Assembly: GCA_907165065.1 (NCBI GenBank)
Contig: OU015525.1
Span: 48,347,037-48,411,036, forward strand
From: Caprimulgus europaeus
Taxonomy: Eukaryota; Chordata; Aves; Caprimulgiformes; Caprimulgidae
DNA length: 64,000 nucleotides
Direction of reading: 5' to 3'
Shown: one piece after another, positions 12,039 to 25,418 of the stretch
Numbering within the stretch: the first letter of the stretch is position 1
How the letters are laid out: the number at the start of each line of letters is the position of its first letter
Position numbers and translations under genes: made by a program
Notes under the pieces: generated by a model
Seen by the model: only the letters and a program-made list of their open reading frames with translations
Told to the model about the DNA's origin: nothing
Databases searched by the model: none

Positions 12039-15000
12039 GACCAATAGGTAATATATAGAGATTACCTGAAAGTGTCATCTTCAGATTTAAACTCTGTATA
12101 CATATAGTAAACTTAGCAGTCTGTGGAACCCAAGAGTCTTTTTGTAATATTATTCTTCAAAAAATGAGTATTGTGTACTTAGTTTGAGTCCATTTTGCAT
12201 TTCAGGTTGTTTAAGTTGCTTTGCTGTGAGGTTGTTTTGTACAGAAATAAGAGTGAGTGCTGCTGAAGATTTCTGTCTCCTGACTGCAGCGGCTGACTTA
12301 CGTTTTATTAACAGAGTATCCAGAGAAGAGGAATACTGAGCTCAGAATTAAATGCTATTTGAACATACTCGTTTATCTGTACCCAAAAAAAGTGCAACTG
12401 TATAGGAAGGAGGTTCGGCTAAATATGGCCAAGTGTTAAGTGGTCCGTGATCTGAAAGCTGCCTTTTTTTAACAGTGCATCCTAGCTACACATTTAGAGA
12501 CAAGCACTGCATGCAAACTGGATGCAGGCTCTGTCCAAACACAAGCTGTCAGGGCTGCAATGGCTCTGTGCTTATTTAAAAGTCTCTAAGTTATACTGCA
12601 AAGAAGCGGCTCCATAATACTTTTGTCAGAAAGTTAAAGAAGCAGCATCAGCATTGCGCTCTCTAGAAGCCAATTTACCATTGTTTGACCTTGACATGAT
12701 TTATTTATTAGTAGTGAGGTGCTTGTTTTTATTTTCAATACTTGGTTGCAGTTGTGTTGGTGAATCTTTAATCTGTCAAGCAGATTTAAATGTTACTTAG
12801 TTTCTGATAATTATAGCATCTTTATTGATACTTTTTTCTATTAACCTCGCCTTGATCTTTCTTACCCTTCCCATTCTGAGCATGTTTTGGAGAAACCAAA
12901 TGTTTTGATTGCGAGAGCATAAACAGGATGGAGTTAATTCCAGATTTGAACAAAAATTGGCAAGTAAAATTAGAGATTAATTTCCTTCTTCCAAGTTGCT
13001 GACCATATGAATCAGCTTGTGGAAGTGGCTCGTGCAGACTGTCTTGCCTCATTAGCATGGGTGACTTTGCCTTCTGTAGATGAAGGCAGGGGGCAGGGAG
13101 AAGTGGGGAGCCCTGTGCAAAGACAGGAGTCCTGTATCTGTGAAGGTCCCAAGACAGATGGGTTCCTCCTGTGCCCTTATTAAGTGGGGGTGGGATTACT
13201 ACAATAATCCTGATAGTGTTACTGTTTATCTTACCCCAGTGTGCCTCTCAACTTTCCCCATTGCCTGTGCACCTGGGTTGTTCTCCTCCAAAACCAGCTC
13301 TAGATTGGTGCTCTCCTTTCAAATTTTTCCACACCAACTCATTCACTGTGACTTGGTCACACCACATTAAAAAAATCTCTTTCCCTCTGCCCTTCATTCT
13401 TCACTTCCCTTGTCTGTGCCCTTGCCATAACTCCAAGTCACCCTACAGTGAGATGCTGAACTTTCTGATGACAGATTCAAGGAACAATAGTCACTGATTC
13501 ACAAAGTTATGTTTTGAAAAGCAGTATTAAAAATGACTGGTATCTGTTAATTAAAATTTACCTGCAGTGGTTTTTTTTCTTCCTATGATCAGTTATTCTC
13601 ATTTGTGTCTGGCTCAGGGTTCACAAGTATCTCCCTTGAACCTAATTGTATTTCAGCTACAAACTATAAAGTTTGCCTCATAGTCTCTGCTGGAAGCTCT
13701 GAGCACCTTATATACTCACTAGTTTTTGCTTTATTTTCCCCCAACTAGTTTCATAATCTTAGAGATGCTTGGTACAAGTACATGTGTTTTAGGAATACAT
13801 ATCTTGTAGCAAAATGTGGTGTCTGTTACAGTAAGGTTTTGCCTGTCAGGATTGATGACTCTACATACAAAATATTCCTAGATTTTAATCCAGAGGAAAG
13901 ATAAGATTGCTGCTATTTTGTGGTTTTTTTGAAAACTTTAGGGGCAGAAAGAACAATGAAAGTTCAAAGCACAGTTGTTTCATTCTTCCTTTTCCATAAT
14001 GGAATTGTGTATGAGCCACAAGGTGTCTCTCACAGAAGTATCTCTGCTAAACTTGAAGTGTTCACAAGGAATACATATGTCAGCTCTGTCTTATGAGGAA
14101 TGTAGCAGTGGTGATTTGTCATGAATAAATTAGATAAGCCAGAAATTCATGACTCCACTGGGAGGTGAGGGGTTAGTGGTGTCTGTCTCTGAAGTAGCTA
14201 TTTTAAGCCCAAGTGATGAATCAAGAGGTTTATCTCCACTGCACAGAAGGTGAAGCACCTCATCAGCAAATATTTCCTGTCACTTGTGGCTAGCATGGGT
14301 AGTGTCTCCACTGGGACCTCCTGTAGGGATTTATTTAGCTCATCAACATTACACTACACAGCTGCTATGATATGGGAAAGTTGTGAGTGTATTTTTATGT
14401 TAGCTCAGGTAGCATAGTAGTAGAGGAGTCTGGCCATTCTGAATTATGCTTTGCAAATAGCCTCCTAGCACAAAAAAAGTTAAGAATAATTCCTCCTTTT
14501 GGCAGGCTTAAGAAAGCTTGCACATACATGTGTAAGTATAGTTCTACAAGTTTTACCTCTACGGTGACATAGTAAGAGCTCCAGGCTTCACTGGCTTGCT
14601 GAAGATATAGGAGTCATGGAAACTTTGCCTCATGTTTCAACTATGTATAAATTCTGAACCATCCACCACAATCATGGACCTCTGCTGAAGAAATCCTTCT
14701 AACTGTTCCCAATTATATGAAAGACTGGGTATTTTAAGCAAATGACATTTAGGCTGAAACTATATATTACCTTTTCAAAGATTCACACATACCTACAATC
14801 CAAGTAAAAGGATGTTTGTCTTGTAGCCCTCCAGTATTCAAGCTGCCTTCATCTAAATACCTAAATTAAGAGACTGATGTCCATGTGCTCTCTGATCAAT
14901 ATAGAATCAGAGAGTGAATCAGAAAATTAATATTGTCTCAGAAGAGTCTTTCTCTGTCTGTTTTCTACAGAGAAAGCACCTAGGTTTAGAAGTAAAATCT

Positions 15001-15434
15001 TGAAATTATGTGGTCATTATAATACAATCCTCACATACGAAGCAACATAAAGAAATATTTATACAGTGAAATAAAGTATTTAGTGCTCTCAGTTCATGCT
15101 GAAGTTGTGCACTGCCAAACACATCCAGTACCAAAGGACTGGGATGTAAGCAAAGATAGAATATGCTCCAAGCATGTATTTCAAACTCCTGTTATTTCAT
15201 CACTGGGGGACTGTTGCTTCTTCTTGTGGGTAAGTTTCTTTAAGTATGTACTGCAGAGCCCCTGCCTGGGCTGATCAGAAAACACAAATGCTCTATCCTT
15301 CTAAATAATTGCTTTTCGTAAGTTTCATCTGAAAAAAAAAAATTTTCAACCTGTTCTTGTCTTAAGCAATTAAGTTTTTATCATCTTTGAATATCCATCT
15401 GTTTGCAGATGTTATATCTTTTACAATATCCATG

Positions 15435-15520
15435 TTTTTATATAATTTATATATTATATAAATATAATAATTTATATTATACTAAATTACTAATACCTGT
15501 ATTAGCTATTTAGTATAATA
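15435..15520. repeat. AT-rich low-complexity tract
   Basis: This is almost pure A/T sequence with short palindromic pieces such as 'tatataatttatatattata'. No coding or mobile-element signature is visible. Confidence 0.8.
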
Positions 15521-15938
15521 GCTGTGAGAGGGTCCTCAGGGCACTCCAACATGCAACAGTCAAGTGTAAGCCACAGTAAAAAGCAGGGCACAGTAGACTC
15601 CCAGGTGATTCATGCAGTTGCTCCTATGAAGCTTGTTACAGGACTATTTCAGGAAGAGTGTTTTAGAACAGAAGACATATTAACTGGATGTTGAGAATCA
15701 AACTATACATTACTAATACTTAGAATGTAGTTATTTAGCAGCACAGAAAAGCATGATAGAACAGAATATTTCTTTCCACCATTGTTCTTTGTCCTACATT
15801 TTCTGTTGTGCACAATTAATTTTATTATTCTTCTTACTAAAAATGAAGATGCAGCACTAAAACATTTAGGAAACACAACATTGTCTGCACTGCAAGCCAT
15901 TAAATCTTTGTAAATAAGCCCTGAAATATAAACCTTCC

Positions 15939-18005
15939 ACAGAATCACAGAAAGGTTGAGGTTGGAAGGGACATCTGAAGGTCATTGAGTCCAACCACCC
16001 TGCTCAAGCAGGGACTCCTAGAGCACATGAACAAGGATTTTGTCCAGACGTTTTTTTAATATCTCCAGGAAGGGAGACTCCACGACCTCTCTGGGCAGCC
16101 TGTCCCAGTGCTTAGTCACCCTCACAGTAAAGAAGTTCTTTCTTATGTTCATGTGGAACTTCCTATGCTGCAGTTTATGCCCATTGCCTCTTGTCCTATT
16201 GTTGGGTGCCAATGAGAAGAGTCTGGCCTCGTCCTCTAGACACTCTCCCTTTAGATATTTTTAAACGTTAATCAGATTCCCTCTGAGACATCTTTTCTCC
16301 AGGCTGAAGAGGCCCAGCTCCCTCAGCCTTTCCTCGTATGAAAGATGCTCCAGCCCTTTAATCATCTTTGTCTCCCTTTGCTGGACATGCTCCAGGAGTT
16401 CCATGTCCTTTCTCTACTGGGGAGCCCAGAACTGGACACAGTACTCCAGGTGGGTCCTCACCAGGCTGAGTAGAGGGGGAGGATTACCTCTCTCTACCTG
16501 CTGGCAACACTCTTCGTAATACAACCCAGGATAGCGTTAGTCTTTCTGGCCACAAGAACACACTGCTGGCTCATATTCAACTTGTTGTCCACCAGGACTC
16601 CCAGGTCCTTCTCTGCAGGGCTGTTTTCCAGGAGGTCAGCCCCCAACCTGTACTGGTGCCTGGGGTTATTCCTTCCCATATGCAGGACCCTGCACTTTCG
16701 CTTGTTGAACCTCATGAGGTTCCTCTCTGCCCATCTCTCCAGCCTGTCGAGGTCCTTCTGAATGGCTGCGCAGTCATCTGGTGTATCTGACACCCCTCCC
16801 AGTTTAGTATCATCAGCAAATTTGCTGAGGAGACACTCTGTTCCTTCATCTAAGTCACTGAAGAATAGGTTGAACAACACTGGAGCCAGTATTGACCCCT
16901 GGGGGACACCACCAGATACAGGCCTCCAACTTGATTCCACACCACCAATAACAACCCTCTGAACACTGCCATTCAGTCAGTTCTCAATCCGCCTCACCAT
17001 CCAGTCATCAAGTCCACACTGCTTGAGTTTGCCAATGAGGATGTCATGGGAGACAGTATCAAAAGCCTTGCTCAACTCCAAGTATACAACATCTGCTGCC
17101 CTCCTCTCGTCTATCCAGCCAGTTGTCCTGTCATAGAAGGCAATCAGGTTAGTTAAGCATGAATTCCCTTTGATGAATCCATGCTGACTTCTTGTCTTTC
17201 ACATGCTTAGAGATGTCCTCCAGAGTGAGCTGTTCTATTACCTTTCCAAGGACTGAGGTAAGGCTGACTAGCCAGTAGTTCCCTGGGTCCTCCTTACCCT
17301 TCTTGAAGACAGGGGTGACATTTGCCTTCTTCCAGTCTTCAGGAACCTCTCCTGATTGCCATGACCTCTCAAAGATGATCGAGAGTGGCCTAGCATTTAT
17401 GTCAGCCAGCTTCCTCAGCACACTGGGTGCATCCCATCAGGGCCCATGGAACCCTGGATGTTAAGGTTGCATAGTCAATCTCTAACCCAATACTCATCGA
17501 CGAAGAGAAAGTCTTCCTTTTTCCAGACTCTCTCACTGGTCTTTTGGGATGGGGATTCCTGAGGGCTGGTCTTGGCAGTGAAGATTGAAACAAAGAAGGC
17601 ATTCAGTAACTGCCTTCTCCATGTCCTCAGTTACCAGGTACCTTGCCCCATTCAGTAGTTGCCCCACATTTTCCCTGGCCTTCCTTTTGTTAGTGATGTA
17701 TTTGAAGAAGCCCTTCTTGTTGTCTCTGACCTCCCTTGCCAGATTTAGTTCCAGCTGGACCTTGGCCTTCCTCGTCACATTTCTACATGCTCTAGTGATG
17801 CCCTTATATTCTTCCCAAGTGGTCTGTCCTTGCTCCCACCTCTTGTACTCCTCCTGCTTATGTTTGAGTTTTGCCAGGAGCTCCTTGTTCATCCATGCCG
17901 GTCTTCTCCCCACATTGCTCAACTTCTTGCACACAGGTATGCGTTCTTCTTGAGCCTGGAGAAAGTGATGTTTGAATATTAACCAGCTCTCTTGCACCCT
18001 TCTTC
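15939..18005 (-). mobile_element. CR1 LINE, ~2.07 kb, minus strand
   Basis: The copy begins with the reverse complement of the CR1 tail ('cacagaatcacagaaagg', 'gaggttggaagggacat'). It then reads back through the 3' UTR and ORF2. Minus-strand reading blocks include an RT core at about 16500-16940 (GVPQGS and the catalytic FADD box), the preceding RT segment at about 17150-17420 (EDWKKANVTPVFKKG), and the linker between endonuclease and RT at about 17530-18000. The endonuclease domain is absent (5' truncation). Frame breaks separate the blocks, so it is not active. It is the longest and best-preserved CR1 in the window. Confidence 0.92.
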
Positions 18006-21000
18006 CTTCAAAGGTCTAATACATCATTAACTTTTTGCATGGTGGGTTGCTCTAATTGCAACTTGTCTAGATGAGATCACATCCATGCATTGTAGAACCA
18101 CCACAAAGCATAATTGGATGAGTCTTAACCATTCTTGGCAGTAGTCAATCTCTTCTACCCCAATGGCTTGTGAACGTAGTAAAGGAAAGGACAGTTTCAA
18201 TGTGTGTAAAATAAGGTATTGGGGACTTATTTTTACAGTGAGGAGAAATCCTTTTGTGGATGGTGAGGAGCAGGGAACCTCCAGCAATAAAAACGTTAAA
18301 AAACAAAATAATAATCCATAAACACGTTAATGACTCAAAAATGCCTTTTGCTTCAGCAGCTTCACTGAGTTGCCTGCCAGTAGTCAAACACCTCACTAAC
18401 ACTCTGTTAAATTCATTTTTTTCTTTGTATTTAAACTAATTTTAAAATCTATCTTCAGTTCCTGCCTAGCTAAAGGGAGACAGAGGCAATGTGCATATTC
18501 TTCTAAATGGGATTCATCACCATTTCTTAACTTCCTTTCAAATGTGTTAATGTAAATGGAGAGCAAGGCACTTTGCATAATTACTGGCAAGGGTGCAAAA
18601 CTTCACTGGATTTTAATTCTTGGATGAAACGTACGCAACCTGCTGCACAGGTTGTCAACATGTCTCAAGGACAGCCTTGCGTCTGTCCAAGGTGACCACG
18701 GAGTTCATCTCCCATGCCAGGCAGATGATTCCCAGACCTAGCAGCTCTTTGGAAAGCTGTGAATGGCCATCCCTGCACTTGGACATTTGGCTCAAAGAGT
18801 TTGGTAAGAACTGTTTGCATGGGAAGATCTGGATCTAGAGTTAGTGACTGATATGGGCTTGCCTGTGTGCTGCCTGTTGTTGGTGTGTGTTCAGACGTTT
18901 TCCAAAATAATGGTGCTCAGTACCTTGTGAGGTGGACTGCCAGGAATGTAGATATAATGTACAAGGGTTTTAAAAAAAATGCTTATTGCTTTTGCAAGTT
19001 TCTCTTCTCCTGTTCCCACTGTGAAAAAAAAAAAAAAAACATAACATGGAATGTTCAGATCTTTAAAGTGTCATAAGACAGACATTGAAAGCCTGATATC
19101 ATAAAACATTAAAATCCTTTTAGAGTGCGTGGCTTTCAGCTCTTTCATGCACATAAGAGTGGTAGCAGCTAAATACATCAGATTATCAGGTAGTTTAAGA
19201 AATATGGCACTATCTATTCAGCAATTTCTGTTAGTTTCCCAATGAAACTTTCTACTTAAACATTTCTCATCAAAAATAAAGCTTGATTCATCCCTTCACT
19301 TATCTCACCTTTACTGGCTAACCTAGTTACTCAGGCAAGTGTATAGGAAAGCTTGATCTCTTTTGGTGTTTTGCGTTGGAAAACTCCCCTGGCAATGTAA
19401 CAGCCATTTATGCCTTTGAAAATTATCACTATCCGTTCCCATTCTTAGATAGAGGGAGTTACAGCCAGCATTAACTGCAAGCACAGTATCCCTCGTGGAG
19501 CTTATAATAACACTCATTAGCCAATACTGTTGTATTCACTATGGGATATGTGTCTCAATGAGAAGGGGAAGTGGAGAGGGGAAGCAACTAATAGTATTTT
19601 ACATATTTAGATAATTTTTTTGTCCTCAGAGCTTCCCGTGTCATTGTTTTTCCCTTAGGTCTTCTTTAAAAAAAAAAAAAAATCTTCTGTTTGGGGATTT
19701 TTTTTTTCCTGGTAGATTCTTTCTTCTTCTGCCTCATCTTGCTTGGAGGGAGCCCCTTTCAAGTGACTCCCACTGTGCATATGTTGTTCCTTTAGGGTGT
19801 TACCTGAGATTCCTCTGAATAGTTCTGCCCATCCTTTTCTGAAGTCTTTAATCCCATAAAAAATCCTTCAGTAGTGGTTCCTACAGCTGCATTCACAGTT
19901 TCTGAAACTGAAATGCAATCCTCTTCTGGTATCTCCTTGGGTTATTCCCTAAGGTTAGTCCTGGATCCCAGGTGAACTGTTTGAAATGGAGCAAAATGAA
20001 GACCACACACCTTTCAGTCTGTCATTTTCCCTTCTGGCCTGGTGGAACCAAGGCATCTTCCACTAGTTCAAGATGGCAGGCTGAATTCAGAGCTTTTCTG
20101 TGAAGCCTAGAGCTCATTTTAGTGGCTTTAGTTTGACATCAGATGGTTTAAGTGTCTTTGCACTGAAGTATCTCCTGAAACAGACTCTTAAATTCAGATT
20201 GCATACCATTAGAAGTCATGAGGTACTGCTGCCCTCTCTTGAGTTTTCAATGCGTTGGGGAACACCGGTACAGTGACATATCACAGGTGACTGTCTTCTA
20301 AATTATAAAATTCCCCAGAGCCACACTGATGAGTTTACAATCTTTGACTACTTTAGCATTGTAGTATAACTTTATTCCTACTGCTGTTGAGCCTGGTACT
20401 GTGGGGTCGATTTCTATGTATCACATATTTTTCATTTTCACTTATTTAAGTTCCAGGGTTTCCTTTTAAGGTCAAAGCATTTAATTTATTGGTAAGTCTG
20501 TGGCTTTGCAGTAGCACTTTTAAGTCACCATTCAGCATGATGCTGAAATTCCCATTGGGCTCATAGCCACCCCTGTTTTACTAGTAGTGCTACCTTCTGT
20601 AAGTACGCACTAACTATGCTCCTGAATTCTTTCCATCCTAGGGCAGAAGGGAAAAATCTCTAGGCATGTGGGGTTTGTTTGTTTTAATGAGATATTAGAC
20701 AACAGAATAAAAAAAATTATATTAGAAAAACTGACCATGTCCAGCTGAAAGAATTCAAGTATCCTTTTTCATCTCTAAAACACTAACATGCTCTCTCTCG
20801 CAGATGTACAAATCCTGCATGGCTCTGTTCTTTTATTTGCATTCACCACTAAAAAAATAATTTTACTCAGTATGGTGAAAACAAAGACCTGATCATCAGT
20901 GGTTTGCAGCAATACAGACTAGCCTGATCCCCCAGCTTTTGTTTTTGCCATTGGAATTTATTACACTGCAAGATAGGCTAACTTTTCTTGGAACTGCTTG

Positions 21001-21369
21001 TTTTTCCATAAGCTTTATTTCAAACTGGAATTCAAATTGTGTTCCATGCATTACTATTTCTTACATTATTCCTTTGAATTTTTAACAGCCGTATTTGAGT
21101 CGACCTATGAACTTCCCCATCCCCCCAAATCCACACTTATGGTCTGCCAGTCCACAAATCAACTTTCCAGTAAATGTTTAATCAGTTTATGGCAGAAGAG
21201 TCTTTTTATGTATGTTTCCAAAAAAGGTAGACTTATGAAAGTAGTCAAGCAGTCTGTGCATGTGTGTCCCTCTAACCATTTGACTATCTGGTATTAAACC
21301 AGATATCTGGTTGGTATCTGATTTTAAACATCCTGTTGACCAGCATCCCCCCTCTCCAGAAGTGTAATG

Positions 21370-21580
21370 AAAATAGACGGCTGTATAGATGTCCCAATAC
21401 AGCAGGCTTGCCTACTCACAGGAGAAAAAAATCTACAAGCCTTAGTAGACACATGAGAATCCACTCAGGAATGAAAGAGCAGAAATACCCAAACTGCAAG
21501 AAACTCTTCAGTCAACTTGCACGATACAAGACCCTGAAGAATTTTACAGCAAAACACAGATCCCGAGCTTTGCCATTTCT
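21370..21580 (+). pseudogene. Degenerate C2H2 zinc-finger-like fragment
   Basis: An open frame (21336-21671) contains a block like two adjacent C2H2 fingers: a partial finger ending in LSRHMRIHSG, a linker-like MKEQ, then KYPNCKKLFSQLARYKTL. The second finger lacks its first zinc-binding cysteine and the first finger lacks its second cysteine, so neither could bind zinc normally. It lies inside the last CHST9 intron without splice-site support. The likely origin is a decayed processed copy of a zinc-finger gene, but I cannot name the parent, and chance resemblance remains possible. Confidence 0.35.
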
Positions 21581-22422
21581 GCAGCTTGTGGATTGCAGGG
21601 TGGCTGGGGACATTAAGAGATATGTTTGGGAGGAAAGTCTCATCTTTTCACATTCTTTGCAGGGTCACTAGTTGATGTTTAGTTAGTTGATGTCTTTAAT
21701 GTTGATGTTTAAATAAGTCAGATGGAATAGGCTCTAAAGGCACCTATTTTGCCTTATCAGCTGTGAAAACAGCTAGCTTAGTTGCAGGTATCTGTGCTGC
21801 AAACACCTGTGTGTACATGCAGTCTGCTGCATCCTGCTTCCATGATCTATCTGTAAAGGGACAGGAATAGGACCCTTTTGGAGGGAGCATTTCATCTGTC
21901 ACTACACCTCTCTCAAACTCATTGATGTCAGCTATTTAGGAGCCCTGAGTTTGTCCCCTGCCACCACTGGGAGACAAGGCTTGCTCCAAGTCACAGTGGT
22001 GGAAGCAGACCCAGCAGCTGTTAGCGTGACTGTGCCAGTGCACTCTGGAGAGCTGTCAGTGACCGTGCAGCTCAACCAATGTTGTCGTGGGGGGAAAATG
22101 TGTTCAGTAGAGAAAAGCACCTGGACACCCCTACCAGAGCTATCAGCCTCCCTGTGTGAACCTCTTCTGATTTCTTAAAAGGTGTGGCTCTAACTATTTA
22201 TTTTTGTACAAAGATCTGCGCACTAACAGGTAAGCATCAGAAGCATGTTTCAGTAATTAGCCCAGCTTGCTGCTAAATTAGATGTATCAATCAGGTGGTT
22301 CAAAAAAGATTTTGTAGTACTAAATGTGGCTTGTCACCACTGTCCTTGCTGCTGTTGCAGTGTGAATGGGCTGGGCTGGGTTGTCACTGCATTGTAAGCT
22401 CTGCTCCTTTCTGTGCTTGCAG

Positions 22423-23520
22423 GATTTCATACTCCCACCTATGGGGACACCGAGGAGAGCAGCATGGAGCAGTAGCACTTCTCCCGGCCTCAGTAAGCAC
22501 AAGATGTCCATCTCGGGTAGCAGGCACTGGCGGAGCAAGGCTGACCCTTTCAGTGTGGTGGCTGTCTCCTTGGTGAGCCAACTGTCTGACCAGCAGAAGA
22601 TGAGCGAGTCACCTCTCAGCTGGTTCGGAGGGGTGTATTTACCCGCTGTGCTGCACCCTTTAAACAAGACATTAGTCACGGGTGGCAAGTGGAAGGATGT
22701 GGATAGCACTCAGGAAAAGCGCAGGTCCTTCCTGCATGACTTCTGTAAGAAATACAACAGCAGAAAAAAGCTGCAAACCCACCTTGTGCACCTGGTGTCA
22801 AGAATTTATGTGGAGGACAGGCATAAGGTCCTGTACTGCGAAGTGCCGAAAGCAGGCTGCTCCAATTGGAAAAGGGTTCTCATGGTGCTTAATGGACTCG
22901 CTGCTTCAGCACACAACATTTCACATGATGATGTGCACTATGGAAAGCATCTAAGGAAACTGGACAGTTATGATCTAAAAGGGATATACACACGTTTGAA
23001 CACGTACACCAAGACTATATTTGTGCGTGATCCTATGGAAAGACTGGTATCTGCCTTCAGGGATAAATTTGAACACCCAAACAGCTATTACCATCCAGTA
23101 TTTGGGAAGGCAATAATTAAGAAGTATAGACATAATGCAAATGAAGATGCATTGAAAACAGGATCGGGAGTTAAGTTCAAGGAGTTTATCCAATATTTGT
23201 TAGATTCCCATCGCCCAGTAGGAATGGACATTCATTGGGAGCAAGTCAGTAAGCTCTGCTATCCCTGCCTCATCAACTATGATTTTATAGGAAAGTTTGA
23301 AACCCTGGAAGAAGACGCCAACTACTTTTTGCAGCTGGTGGGTGCTCCAGCCGAGCTGAAGTTTCCTAAATTCAAAGACAGACATTCCTCTGATGAGAGA
23401 ACAAGTGCAGAAGTAGTGAGGCAATACTTAAAAGAATTGTCTAAGGAGGAGAGACAGCTGACCTATGACTTCTATTACTTGGATTACTTAATGTTCAATT
23501 ATACATCACCAATTGTATAG
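22423..23520 (+). CDS. CHST9: CHST9 terminal coding exon (GalNAc-4-O-sulfotransferase 2)
   Basis: This exon encodes the last 365 residues of a Golgi type II sulfotransferase (Sulfotransfer_2 / HNK-1 sulfotransferase family). By family knowledge it moves sulfate from PAPS to C4 of terminal beta-1,4-linked GalNAc on glycoprotein glycans. The acceptor AG is at 22421-22422 and the first codon GAT is in phase with the 38-nt exon. The first ~75 residues are a poorly conserved serine-rich stem; the conserved domain starts near HPLNKT (22654-22671). The 5'-phosphosulfate-binding loop [12 protein letters not shown] is at 22837-22872, and the 3'-phosphate-binding motif [13 protein letters not shown] starts at 23020. 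Potential N-glycosylation sites are NKT, NIS and NYT. It ends in FNYTSPIV and TAG at 23518-23520, matching the family C-terminus. The closest alternative is the paralogue CHST8, but the AQP4 neighbourhood favours CHST9. Open frame upstream of 22423 is intron. Confidence 0.95.
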   Translation, partial: DFILPPMGTPRRAAWSSSTSPGLSKHKMSISGSRHWRSKADPFSVVAVSLVSQLSDQQKMSESPLSWFGGVYLPAVLHPLNKTLVTGGKWKDVDSTQEKRRSFLHDFCKKYNSRKKLQTHLVHLVSRIYVEDRHKVLYCEVPKAGCSNWKRVLMVLNGLAASAHNISHDDVHYGKHLRKLDSYDLKGIYTRLNTYTKTIFVRDPMERLVSAFRDKFEHPNSYYHPVFGKAIIKKYRHNANEDALKTGSGVKFKEFIQYLLDSHRPVGMDIHWEQVSKLCYPCLINYDFIGKFETLEEDANYFLQLVGAPAELKFPKFKDRHSSDERTSAEVVRQYLKELSKEERQLTYDFYYLDYLMFNYTSPIV

Positions 23521-23960
23521 CACCAGAATAGCTTCAGGCTTCTATTAGATATTTATAATTTTGAGATTCAAAACAACTACTTCGATATTAGCCCTGAAAG
23601 GAAATAAAGTTACTGCTAAGTGGAGCTTTCTTGACTTAGTGAGGATTTTATAAGCCAGAATGACATCAACTGACACTAAATTATAGGAGAGTGCACAAAA
23701 AAGACCTGTAAACAGCATAAATTGCACTAAAATAGCTGAAAAAGCTGTTTTTACCATTGTGGATTATACTGTGGAAGCAGTAGCACAGCCAGCTGTTGCA
23801 TTAGCTTACCTAATGTTCTTTTAATGGTTTAAGAAAAAAGCATTCAGAGTAGCATGATTATTTTCTGGTCTATCTGCTTTGGAAATTGTTTTTGAAACTA
23901 TTTTTGAATGTATGTTTTATTTTCTGTCACTTATTAATAAAGAAGCACTGGCTAATTTTC
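23521..23960 (+). other. CHST9: CHST9 3' UTR with two poly(A) signals
   Basis: AT-rich sequence follows the stop codon. AATAAA signals are visible at 23603-23608 and 23936-23941. The distal one is the better candidate for the transcript end because a T-rich region precedes it. Longer 3' UTR forms cannot be excluded. Confidence 0.55.
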
Positions 23961-25418
23961 TAAAATCTTTGCACCATTCTCAGTTGCAAAGCTTGCTTGT
24001 TTGATTGCCATTAGACTGTAGCAGCTTTTAGACCTGATGGTTTTTCATTGAAGGATGCTTTTGAATACAAATGCATGAAACTACAAGTAACACAGCAGCT
24101 CAGATGCTGAGCGGGGTATTTTTGGGTAAAGCTGTGATCTGAAGTCCTGGTCCATTTCCCCATTTTGACTGACACACTAATGTTGACAAACGTGGCCCTC
24201 CTTTCAGAGGACTATCACATACATTAAAATTAACATTTTAATTTACAGTCGAGTCAACCACGTGATGCATACGTCAGTCCCAATATTCAATATAGTCTTC
24301 ATCTTCGGTAATAAGGCAAAGTCCCTGTTAGCTATGGGACATTATAAGGTCTGTACTGAGAAGCAACTTCATTGCAACTGCTGTGACCACTCTTGGTCTG
24401 CCAGTGTCTGATCATCAGTTCAGCTCCCGGCAATTTGTTGCACAGAAGGTGTGTATGCCCGTTGCCTCCCAAACCCACGGACTGTTTTTTCCCCAGATCT
24501 TTCTGAAGTTACTGGTGTTTTTCTGCCCTTCCTGCCTTGTCAGCACCTAGCAAACCCCAGGCGTGGGATGGACGCTGTAGTGTTATGCAGTGGGATGGAT
24601 ATTGGTGATCAGTCCTAGTGGCAGTTGTGTCTGGAGTCCAACAGTCCTGGTTATAAAAGGAAAGGTACCTTCTCTCCACCTCTTCCCTCTCTTCCCTCAA
24701 GCGTTGTCTGAGCACTGCAAGTGGTTGTTCCTGCAACCGGTATTTGCATATGGAATTGTAGGATGGGTGGCCAGAGTGTCCCAGGAGGAGGAGAAATATC
24801 TGCAAAATGGATAGGGAGAAATCTCTATGCCTTTCCAAAATAAAGATGATACCTATTCTTTGCTTTCTGGAGTAGTTTGGGGCATCTTACTCCAGCATCT
24901 TGATATAGCAAGTTGTAGAATAAGGAAACAGTCTGGCGAGAAACTGATGCAAGTAAAACGTCTTTTTTCTCTGTTCCCAACCAGTGCTCACAACTAGTAC
25001 TATTGCTGTCTTTTCTCTCATCTCAGCCAGACGTACAGCTTCAGTCCTTCCACAGGAGTAACTGTAGGTCCCTGCTGAAAGGAGAGATCATTTCCTATGT
25101 ACCCTCACTGCTTGTTTCTCCCTCAGTTTTCTCCTCAGAAATGCCACCTCCAGCCTCCATGGTGCCAGAGTGTAACTGAGCAGGCTCTGCGTGTCTCCTT
25201 GCATCAGGACCAGCCACTCCAAGGGGGAAAGGTAAAAGCCCACTGGGCAGCCCAAGTCGGAGGTGGTGCTGTATGTGACCAGCAGCACCTGTAGCTGAAG
25301 CCGGCCTGTTCCCTGGGGCCGTGGGGCAAAGAGGAGGAGAAGGGAAAAAGCCACAAGCCATCATCACCATGAGGTGTGGAGAGGTTCAGCTGTTCAGCAC
25401 CAACAAGGAGGTACAGGG

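Larger units (their letters stand above)
2631..22422 (+). other. CHST9: CHST9 last intron (~19.8 kb)
   Basis: This interval runs from the donor after the 38-nt exon to the acceptor AG at 22421-22422. It contains an old rearranged CR1 (about 5300-8050), a MIR-like relic (about 8660-8806), CR1 copies at 11321-12038 (+) and 15939-18005 (-), a perfect hairpin (4887-4931), an AT-rich tract (15435-15520) and a degenerate zinc-finger-like fragment (about 21370-21580). Outside these I see no gene, RNA gene or clear regulatory element. Confidence 0.7.

Noticed and set aside
22320-22709. 129-codon minus-strand frame overlapping CHST9
   Set aside because: It is a shadow frame antisense to the well-supported CHST9 exon.
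24509-24838. 109-codon minus-strand frame downstream of CHST9
   Set aside because: No recognisable family, no splice context, and biased low-information composition.
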